Notes under the pieces: model-generated
What the model was told of the DNA's origin: nothing
Seen by the model: only the letters and a program-made list of their open reading frames with translations
Databases searched by the model: none
Program-made: the position numbers and the translations under genes
Part shown: positions 27,318-34,256 of the stretch, in pieces
Numbering within the stretch: position 1 is the stretch's first letter
Layout: each line of letters opens with the position of its first letter
DNA from: Loktanella sp. M215
GTDB lineage: Bacteria; Pseudomonadota; Alphaproteobacteria; Rhodobacterales; Rhodobacteraceae
Length of the DNA: 64,000 nt
NCBI RefSeq assembly: GCF_021735925.1
Contig: NZ_WMEA01000001.1
Coordinates: forward strand, 248,001-312,000
Direction of reading: 5' to 3'

Positions 27318-28079
27318 ATGCCCTGGCCTGATTTCACAGAGTTAACCTTCGGCTTCGCTTTCCTGCGCGAGCTGGAACAAAATTACGTGCTTGGCGGTAG
27401 GTTCCCCAAGGCCCCTGACTTCATCAGCCAGGGTGCCGAGGCAACGAAAGGCTATGATGTCGAGGTCACCCTCGATGGATCAACGCCGGTCTTTATCCAG
27501 CTGAAGCGCTCCTACGTTCTGGTGCGCAACAATGCACGCGAGATACAGGACGGCCTCTACGCGGACCCGAAAGTCTATCGCATGAACCTGCACAAGAATG
27601 GCAAGTACCGCCAGCACAAGGCGCTGCAAGGGCTCGAAGCGCTTGGCAATGCTGTGTTCTACGTGACCAGCCAGGTTCACACGCCCAAGGAATTCTCGGA
27701 CGCCTATAGCGCCGGGACGGTTGTGTCGCAGGCTTCAGCGATGTTCGCCCCAAATGAGATCGTTCTGCCGGATGACACGAAGGATCATCATGTCAGCTTC
27801 AAGCCGAACGATGGCTTCGGTTACGTGTATTCCAGAGAACCGCATCAGTTTGAACGAAAGTTTCGGAGCTTTGATAGCTGGCTTCCGACTGTTGGCGAGC
27901 GCGCGCGAAGTGCGACAGAGAACCGGCATCTGCTTGAAAAGACAGTTGAGTACTTAAAAAAGAAGCGTGCCCCCCGCGATCCTGTCCGCCAAATGATCCG
28001 TGACCAACCGCTCGAAGCCCAAGCCTCGATCCTCGCCTATTTCATCGTCGACGCCCAACTGACTTTCGTGAAGACATAA
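27318..28079 (+). CDS. PD-(D/E)XK nuclease-like protein, partner of the ATPase gene
   Basis: A 253-residue soluble protein. Residues 39-64 give a restriction-endonuclease-like core: GAEATKGYDVEV (Asp47) then VFIQLKRS (Gln61-x-Lys63), the D...QxK version of PD-(D/E)XK. The remainder, with conserved-looking FRSFDSWLPTVGERAR, has no named domain that I can see. The start may be ATG 27318 or a GTG three codons upstream. It ends 9 bases before the OLD-like ATPase gene, so the pair forms an operon. Nuclease function is inferred from the motif, not proven. Confidence 0.6.
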   Translation: MPWPDFTELTFGFAFLRELEQNYVLGGRFPKAPDFISQGAEATKGYDVEVTLDGSTPVFIQLKRSYVLVRNNAREIQDGLYADPKVYRMNLHKNGKYRQHKALQGLEALGNAVFYVTSQVHTPKEFSDAYSAGTVVSQASAMFAPNEIVLPDDTKDHHVSFKPNDGFGYVYSREPHQFERKFRSFDSWLPTVGERARSATENRHLLEKTVEYLKKKRAPRDPVRQMIRDQPLEAQASILAYFIVDAQLTFVKT

Positions 28080-28088
28080 GGGAAAACT

Positions 28089-29933
28089 ATGCGCCTAAAA
28101 TCTGTCTGGATCAGCGAGTATAAGAACCTTCGCGACTTCACGCTTACCTTCGATGGCGAAAGCTTCCTCGACATCTTCGTCGGGAAGAACGGGACGGGGA
28201 AGTCCAACTTCTTCGAGGCGTTGGTGGAGGTCTTCAACTTCGTCTTCGCCTCGACCAAGCGGCGCAGCGAGATCGGTTTTGATTTTGACATTACCTACGA
28301 GATCGATGGCGAAGATGTGCGCGTTCGCCGTGAAGACGGCCAGATGCAAGTCAATGGTACGAACCGTTCGAAGATTGTCGACGCGCTGACCCCCGACAAC
28401 GTAATCATCTACTATTCGGGCCACAGCGACACGATCACGTCCACAGTTGATAAATACGCCCGGGCCTACGCCCGCCGCAATCGCAAGTGGACCGGGGAGG
28501 AGGCGCGAGAATTCATCAGCATCGGCGCAGGGTACAAGGAAATGCTTCTTTCGATCCTGTTGATGCAGCCTGACGATTGCGCGGCCCGCCGCTACATCTG
28601 CGAGAAGCTAGGGATCGAAGTCACGTCTGAAACCGTCACGCTTCGGCTTTCGCCGCCCAGGTTTAAGCACAGCGACGTCGAAGTCGGCGATGTGGCTTCG
28701 TTCCTATGGGGGGCGAAGGGCCAATCACTCGTATTAGTTGAAAGGCTGCTCAACTGTGTTAGGGGCGAGTTCACGCGAGACTCGATTTACGATCGTGGGC
28801 AAGATCGGTATACTATCGGCATAAACCTCGCGCTTTTCCGTGAAGAGTTTGAAGATGCATCATCGTCTGATCTTTTCCGCCAATTTGACAACCTGAAAAC
28901 ACTCGGCATGTTCGAGGGCTTGTCCATTCCGATCGGCTTAGGCGACGGAAGGCCGATCCTTGTCGGCGATTTCAGCGACGGTCAGTTCCAATCCATCTAC
29001 ATCTTCGCGATCACCGAATTCTTCAAAGATCGCAACTGCATCACGCTCCTCGATGAACCAGACTCCTTTCTGCACCCGGAGTGGCAGTTTAGCTTTCTCA
29101 AGCAGGTGGAAGACATTGCCGCCACCGAGGCAGCCCGGACCAATCACGTTCTGCTTAGCAGTCACAGCGCTTCGACGATCGTCGAGGCCAATGAGCCGCA
29201 GATACGGCTTTTTGAAATTGCGGATGGCAACGTCTCGGCGGTGCAACGTGATAAGGCGGCTATAGTTCAGTCACTCTCGGCAGGGCTAATTACGTTTAGT
29301 GAGCGTGAGGCGCGCCTCAACATCTATCACAATCTCAAGAACACCAATGGGCCAGTACTCATGGTTGAGGGAGTTACGGAAGAAATCATCTTCGAAACGG
29401 CTTGGCGCAAGTTGTATGGAGTGGATGCGAACCGGCCCTTCGAGATTTTAAGTGCATTTGGCTGCACAACACTTGGCCGCTTGATGCGAAGCGACGAGTT
29501 TTACCAGAACAATCAGGGGCGCATTATTTTTGCGTTGTATGACTGGGATGAAGCTTACAACGAATGGAACATGAACCACAGTCAATTTATTCAAGACAAT
29601 GTTTCGCGTTGTTTGACAAAGAAGCGGAATGGAGTGGACGGCTACAACCTGATGTTGCCGGTTTCCGAGCAGCATAGCTGCTATGGACAAGTTGTGAACA
29701 CAGCCACCGGTGAGCATTATAAGAGCAAGTCAAGTTTTCCTATCGAGCTGCTTTTTCGTGACGCTCCTGGAGTAGGCGCGCATTTTGAAATCGATCCGAC
29801 GCGCCCCGGCAATTGCCAGCGCTTCAAGGGCCACAAGGCAACCTTTGCGAAGGACGTAGTTACCGCCTTGCAGCCTGACGCATTCGAACCAACGCGACCC
29901 GTCTTTGATTTCATACTTGAGAAAATCGGCTAG
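28089..29933 (+). CDS. OLD-like ATPase with C-terminal TOPRIM domain
   Basis: A 614-residue protein. An ABC/RecF-type ATPase has Walker A GKNGTGKS (residues 32-39), a signature-like FSDGQFQSIYIF near 295-306, Walker B ITLLDEPDSFLHP (318-330) and the switch His in LLSSHSAS. A TOPRIM-like domain follows: VLMVEGVTEEIIFETAW with Glu427, then LYDWDEAYNEW with Asp485 and Asp487. This is the architecture of OLD/GajA nucleases, which cut DNA under nucleotide control in phage defence. It is coupled to the PD-(D/E)XK-like gene upstream and convergent with the HNH operon. Confidence 0.75.
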   Translation: MRLKSVWISEYKNLRDFTLTFDGESFLDIFVGKNGTGKSNFFEALVEVFNFVFASTKRRSEIGFDFDITYEIDGEDVRVRREDGQMQVNGTNRSKIVDALTPDNVIIYYSGHSDTITSTVDKYARAYARRNRKWTGEEAREFISIGAGYKEMLLSILLMQPDDCAARRYICEKLGIEVTSETVTLRLSPPRFKHSDVEVGDVASFLWGAKGQSLVLVERLLNCVRGEFTRDSIYDRGQDRYTIGINLALFREEFEDASSSDLFRQFDNLKTLGMFEGLSIPIGLGDGRPILVGDFSDGQFQSIYIFAITEFFKDRNCITLLDEPDSFLHPEWQFSFLKQVEDIAATEAARTNHVLLSSHSASTIVEANEPQIRLFEIADGNVSAVQRDKAAIVQSLSAGLITFSEREARLNIYHNLKNTNGPVLMVEGVTEEIIFETAWRKLYGVDANRPFEILSAFGCTTLGRLMRSDEFYQNNQGRIIFALYDWDEAYNEWNMNHSQFIQDNVSRCLTKKRNGVDGYNLMLPVSEQHSCYGQVVNTATGEHYKSKSSFPIELLFRDAPGVGAHFEIDPTRPGNCQRFKGHKATFAKDVVTALQPDAFEPTRPVFDFILEKIG

Positions 29934-30020
29934 AGTTGACCGAAATCTCGTCGGGTCGAAATTTAGCCTTCAGGGGGTGAAAAGTGTAAATTGAATCCAG
30001 CCCCGCTCAGCGCTTGTTGG

Positions 30021-30938
30021 CTAGTCTATCGGATCGAGACCCCGATCCGCTAACCACTGCTCAAGCTCAAGTAAAAAAGCATCGATGAAGGCTTCGACCA
30101 TCCCCACATAGATTTGTTCTGGGTGAACGAACTCGTTCAAGCATTCAATTCGGGCCGTTATAGATGTTGGGATTTCCCCTTCTCCATCCCAACTTTCCAA
30201 TTCAGTCATCACGCGAGTCCTTATGGCCCGCAACGGTCTTCGGACCGAAACTCTGTCCAGAACAAGGTCAGCTCTGTTCAAGGCGCAAGTATTAATTGTG
30301 TAGCTGCCATAAGCACTTGGGCTCCCCGCCGAAATTCGAGGTCTAATGATTGGTAGCTCCTCGAACGCATTCCAGTCGAGCTCCAAAGTTGGATCTTGTC
30401 TGCAGGGGTCTATAAGTAAGGGATTCTCGTCGTCTAGACTGCATGCAACGCTATTTGCTCTTGGCCCAAGGATTTCGAAGTGGCTGGCCTTACCCAAAAG
30501 TTTTTTTGCAGGCGTTGCTTTCAGTTTGATTACTTCTTCTCGTGTCATGTTCTCAGTGACTAAATGTTGCCTAATACCCTGATTGCAGTCTCGGCATGTC
30601 GGGAGCAAATTCTCCCAGTCCGAGGCAAGCCACCAGTAGCCTGAATGATCTGGGACGCCTTCAACTTTGCCTTTGGGCCGGTAGTGTTCTATTTGTGCCG
30701 CGCCAGTCGCATTGATCTTACTTTCGCAATAAGCGCAATTACCTCCTGCCAAGTCCCATAAGGCTGACTTTATTTGTTGATTCCGATATGAATTGAAAGG
30801 ATGAGCTCGATACTCAGCTAACCATGGTATCCGATTAGAGTAGTAGGTTTGAGCTGCACGCCGCTCATTTTGAACGGCTACACTCGGAGTGGTTAAGCAT
30901 TCAGGAGCAGGGACTATTGTGCGATCAAGTTTTCGCAA
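30021..30938 (-). CDS. HNH endonuclease, PtuB-like, second gene of the Septu-like pair
   Basis: A 305-residue protein from TTG 30938. The N-terminus then reads RKLDRTIVPAPECL, as expected for this family, and lies one base after the upstream stop. An HNH/zinc module is visible: CAYC (68-71), QIEHYRPKG with His85, the family stretch YWWLASDWENLLPTCRDCN with Cys115 and Cys118. This matches the PtuB/TIGR02646-type HNH proteins of Septu and retron-Ec78 systems, where a partner ATPase controls a tRNA- or DNA-cutting nuclease. A longer start (GTG 30998) would overlap the ATPase gene by 59 bases and lacks a ribosome site. Confidence 0.82.
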   Translation of the reverse strand: MRKLDRTIVPAPECLTTPSVAVQNERRAAQTYYSNRIPWLAEYRAHPFNSYRNQQIKSALWDLAGGNCAYCESKINATGAAQIEHYRPKGKVEGVPDHSGYWWLASDWENLLPTCRDCNQGIRQHLVTENMTREEVIKLKATPAKKLLGKASHFEILGPRANSVACSLDDENPLLIDPCRQDPTLELDWNAFEELPIIRPRISAGSPSAYGSYTINTCALNRADLVLDRVSVRRPLRAIRTRVMTELESWDGEGEIPTSITARIECLNEFVHPEQIYVGMVEAFIDAFLLELEQWLADRGLDPID

Positions 30939-30939
30939 T

Positions 30940-33138
30940 TTAGCGCTCGCTTTTGGCTGAACGCAGAGCGTTTGCCACCGCAGCAACGGCTTTAGCACGA
31001 GCTGTTTGAGACAAGCTTCCCACCGGCTTTTCTCTGCCCCTAAGATATTGCAGTAGCGCCTCTTGTATTATCTGAGCTGTGGCGCTGTCACCTACAGTTA
31101 GCCGAGAAATAAGTTGGTCGGTTTCTTCTCCGAGCGAACCGCCTCGAACGTCCCCGCCATCCGATGAAATGCGTGCAATACCCATGTGTATGTCTGCATC
31201 AAGAGTACTCGCTAGACCGAAGTACTCAGAATTTAGCAGCTGTTCCGCTCCCATTCCCGAAACGTCGGGGAGGTCTATCATCTGAGAAACCCGTCCAGCT
31301 TCATCACGATACAAAACGACAACTTCACCATCGTCCATGCCGCGAACACAGAGGGGGTCATGGCTAGTCACAATGAACTGAACTTTAGGCAACGCTCTTC
31401 TAAGCGAGGACATGACCTGCAACTTCCAACGAGGGTGAAGGTGGGTGTCGATCTCATCGATCAAGACAACTGCTCGAGCATCTTCGAGATCCGTCCAGTG
31501 CTCAAGCAAGGCACGGCAGATATCAGCAGTCATCGCAAAAACGGAACGATAGCCTTCGCTTAGCCTCGACACTGGCGTCATTTGACCGTCGGCACGAACA
31601 CAAATTCCGGACTGGGGATCATTGACGAGGTCGTCGTCATCTCCAATTGGAAGAATTGTCCGTATTGTTCGGGCAACGGCGTTGAACTTGGCGCCCTCGA
31701 GTTTACTAAGCCAATCTGTTGGGTCAGGTAAGGGTTTTGATGGATCGAAGAGGCTTCTCAGCCTTTCTGCTGAGCTCTTTTTGCGGGCACTTTTAGCAGC
31801 AGAAAAAAAGCGGTGAGGGCCATATCCTAAGACAATCGCAGTCTGAGGCGATGTACCTCCAAGCTTCTTAGAAACAGGATCGAAGGAAAAGACAGCAGGC
31901 TGCCTTTCGTTATGAAATTCTAGTTTCACCTCGATGGCCTCCGTTCCCCACTGGTCCCAAATATCTTTGCTCACACTTCTAGCAAGGCTACCGTACGGCA
32001 GATCTAGTTTCTCAATAGCCTTGGATCCAAGTAGGGCTAGGCCAACACCCAAGAGAAATGAGGATTTACCAACAGCATTTTCCCCGAGCAATAACATGCA
32101 AGGCGCACCCGCCCTTTCACCGCGCTTTAGGGGCATATTGATGGCAAGTTTTTCAATTGCTTTAAAGTTCGCAATCTGGATTGATGAGACGTTATCGCGT
32201 GCAAAGTACTCTGTCGCTTCAGTGGTTGCTTCAAATGAATCGGACTCTTGAGTGTCAGGTACACTAGCTCGATACTTGACCAACGCATTTCGCGAAGTAT
32301 TCAGAAAAACCGAACTCTTTCCCTTGTCGGTCATTTGGACATCTAATATTGCGCCAGTCAACCGAGAGCGGAGAGCCTCGTCTGAATTAGCAATGAGCAT
32401 CTTTAGTTCGTTTATTAAGTCGCGCCCAGTCACCTTGGATGTCGGCAGCTTCTTAAATTCAGCGATTGATCGAGCGATAGCCCAGTGCTGGCAAGCCAAA
32501 AATTCGCCACTTACTAAAAAACCTTCCGGATAGGTCGGGTTTCCCTCAAGCGAGCGCTTCCATATGTCCAAAGACTTTTCGCAAAATTTTTGCCGATCCA
32601 AGACCCAGCTTTCTCTGTTAAGCTGAAGGGTATTGATCGTTGCGAGACCCTTTTGGGAGTTGCTACGAGGAGTTATCAAGCCGGAACTCAAAAAAGTAAG
32701 GTGCTGGCCAGGATATTCAAATGTTGGATCAATCAGTAGGGGTTTTTCGATCGCCCGGGCGTCTTCTAACGTTGCCAAAAACGGTGCGTGCTTGCCTTTC
32801 AGTGGAAATAAATTGCTCTTTTTATTGTTGCAGTTGCGGCAAACGTAAAAAAGATTTTCCCATTCATAGGAAAGCCATGGATAGAGGCTCTTTGGGCGAA
32901 AGTGGTCAACTCCACCCTCATTGCCCAAATGGCATTCGCAAAATGCGCACTTATGGTCGAATTCATTCGCAATCTGCGAGTGCACATCTTCCCTGTGAAA
33001 CAGGTCGGCGCGAATAGGCGCGCGCCTTTGTTGTCGCTCGCTCTCGGTTCTGCGGGCCCAATCAAAAAGCTCTTCTTTAGGACGCTCAACCAGCTTTAGG
33101 AACTGACTTGGCGGCTCACTACGATAAATTTTAAGCAT
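30940..33138 (-). CDS. HNH-ATPase fusion, PtuA-like with its own N-terminal nuclease
   Basis: A 732-residue protein. Residues 60-110 form an HNH/zinc module: KCAFC (Cys64, Cys67), VDHFRPK (Asp78, His79), WENLFYVCRNCNNKKSN (Cys100, Cys103). After a linker of about 210 residues, an ABC/RecF-type ATPase begins (VSSIQIANFKAIEKL) with Walker A GENAVGKS (352-359), signature RLSEGYRS (525-532), Walker B VVLIDEID (557-564) and the switch His in TSHDP. PtuA of Septu has only the ATPase; here the nuclease is fused as well and a second HNH gene follows after one base. The start is ATG 33138. A phage-defence role is inferred. Confidence 0.82.
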   Translation of the reverse strand: MLKIYRSEPPSQFLKLVERPKEELFDWARRTESERQQRRAPIRADLFHREDVHSQIANEFDHKCAFCECHLGNEGGVDHFRPKSLYPWLSYEWENLFYVCRNCNNKKSNLFPLKGKHAPFLATLEDARAIEKPLLIDPTFEYPGQHLTFLSSGLITPRSNSQKGLATINTLQLNRESWVLDRQKFCEKSLDIWKRSLEGNPTYPEGFLVSGEFLACQHWAIARSIAEFKKLPTSKVTGRDLINELKMLIANSDEALRSRLTGAILDVQMTDKGKSSVFLNTSRNALVKYRASVPDTQESDSFEATTEATEYFARDNVSSIQIANFKAIEKLAINMPLKRGERAGAPCMLLLGENAVGKSSFLLGVGLALLGSKAIEKLDLPYGSLARSVSKDIWDQWGTEAIEVKLEFHNERQPAVFSFDPVSKKLGGTSPQTAIVLGYGPHRFFSAAKSARKKSSAERLRSLFDPSKPLPDPTDWLSKLEGAKFNAVARTIRTILPIGDDDDLVNDPQSGICVRADGQMTPVSRLSEGYRSVFAMTADICRALLEHWTDLEDARAVVLIDEIDTHLHPRWKLQVMSSLRRALPKVQFIVTSHDPLCVRGMDDGEVVVLYRDEAGRVSQMIDLPDVSGMGAEQLLNSEYFGLASTLDADIHMGIARISSDGGDVRGGSLGEETDQLISRLTVGDSATAQIIQEALLQYLRGREKPVGSLSQTARAKAVAAVANALRSAKSER

Positions 33139-33405
33139 TTTTCTCTTGGGTTAGGATGGGGGGAGGCAATCCGCGCTAAAAATAAGCACTGCTTCTCAAC
33201 CTTTCCAGGAAACGTAGAGAAGATACAACCATGACTGAAGTCCGTAATGGGATGACGGGCCCCAATCTTATCTTTAGTCGCAATCACGACACCCCTGACC
33301 ACTTGGCGACGATATATTTTAGGTGAGGTACAAAGTGTGGTATGAAAAATTCATATATTATAAAATTCTTTTAACAACTGATACTTGAGGTTTTTAAGGC
33401 GCGGA
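33139..33405. other. Intergenic region between the HNH-ATPase operon and attR
   Basis: AT-rich sequence that should hold the leftward promoter of the two-gene HNH operon. I see no reverse transcriptase gene, no retron-like inverted repeats and no convincing open frame. The last 70 bases before attR are very AT-rich (ATTCATATATTATAAAATTC). Confidence 0.5.
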
Positions 33406-33423
33406 CTTCGTCTCCGCCAGACC
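33406..33423 (+). repeat. attR: second copy of the 18-bp tRNA-Ser repeat
   Basis: An exact copy of 18249-18266 in direct orientation. It marks the right boundary of the island; the sequence becomes GC-rich backbone-like within about 50 bases beyond it. Confidence 0.92.
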
Positions 33424-33465
33424 CCCTCAAATCCTCTGCTTTCAATCCTTGTTGAATGTACCTGT

Positions 33466-33579
33466 TTTCAGGGCATCGAGGCCCACCCCTTTGCCACACA
33501 GTGGCTATGGACATACAACAACGACCGCCCGAACATGGGCATCGGTGGCATCACGTCCGCAGTGAAGATGGCTGCGTAG
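33466..33579 (+). pseudogene. IS3-family transposase OrfB 3' remnant
   Basis: Immediately right of the island one frame gives TQWLWTYNNDRPNMGIGGIT followed by a short tail and TAG at 33577. This is the characteristic C-terminus of IS3-family OrfB (WTYNxxRPNxxLGGxTP). The rest of the element is absent, so this is a scar of an older insertion lying outside attR. Confidence 0.72.
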
Positions 33580-33656
33580 GTTCTATGACCATGTCCCGTT
33601 CAAAACGGGCGGATTACCGTCCGATCGAATGTTCTCGATGTCTGCGAGGGAAGAGA

Positions 33657-34244
33657 ATGAAAACGAAGATCATCTTGACCGTTACAGCGCTCCTTGGTGG
33701 AACGGCCTTCGCGGCGGCCCAGACACCACACGCCGGCCACGGGGTCGGCATGGATCACGGGATGCATTCTGAAGACCGGCCGCTTCCAGACACGATCCTG
33801 ACCGAACCGGGACAAGGGGCTTTCGCCGCCCTGTCCGAGGTCGTGCGGGTGCTGGAAGCCGATCCTGACACAGACTGGAGCCGGGTTGATCTGGCAGGGC
33901 TGAGAGCACATCTGGTTGATATGGACCGCCTGGTGTCGGACACGATTGTGGAAGAGACAGAACTGCCGGACGGCCTTTCCGCGATGGCGACGGGAGATGC
34001 CGACACAGTCGCCACGCTCCGCCGGATGGTGCCCGCACACGCGGCCCAGCTGGCGCAGGACGACCGTTGGACCGTCGCGGCGGTCGATGCGAAAAACGGA
34101 GTGGAGCTTCGCGTGACGAGCGATGATCCCGCCGTCGTGGCGCGCATCAGGGGGCTGGGGTTCTTCGGACTTATGGCAAGCCAGGATCATCATCGCGAAC
34201 ATCATATGATGATGGCACGCGGAGAAGACGCCCACGCGCACTGA
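33657..34244 (+). CDS. Exported His/Met-rich protein, probably metal-associated
   Basis: A 195-residue protein with a signal peptide (cleavage near FAAAQ), an N-terminal HAGHGVGMDHGMHSEDRP stretch and a C-terminal HHREHHMMMARGEDAHAH stretch, both suited to binding copper or similar metals. The middle is a soluble domain with ELRVTSDDPAVVARIRGLGF near its end. I do not recognise a named family. The start is ATG 33657 with GAGGGAAGAG in front. Placement left of the copper cluster supports, but does not prove, a copper role. Confidence 0.75.
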   Translation: MKTKIILTVTALLGGTAFAAAQTPHAGHGVGMDHGMHSEDRPLPDTILTEPGQGAFAALSEVVRVLEADPDTDWSRVDLAGLRAHLVDMDRLVSDTIVEETELPDGLSAMATGDADTVATLRRMVPAHAAQLAQDDRWTVAAVDAKNGVELRVTSDDPAVVARIRGLGFFGLMASQDHHREHHMMMARGEDAHAH

Positions 34245-34256
34245 CCGAGCGCGCGA

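Larger units (their letters stand above)
18249..33423. mobile_element. 15.2-kb genomic island integrated in tRNA-Ser(GCU)
   Basis: The island is bounded by the perfect 18-bp repeats and has a P4-type integrase next to the tRNA. Its contents are two tyrosine recombinases, an AlpA-like protein, a serine recombinase, an intact IS21, a broken second IS21, a destroyed type I restriction system and two nuclease/ATPase gene pairs. Base composition is lower in GC than the backbone through most of its length. The content makes it a defence island; mobility would need the integrase and the AlpA-like protein as excision factor. Confidence 0.9.

Noticed and set aside
30021..33405. Retron-Ec78-type system
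   Set aside because: The HNH and ATPase proteins resemble retron partners, but no reverse transcriptase gene or msr/msd-like RNA region is present on either side.
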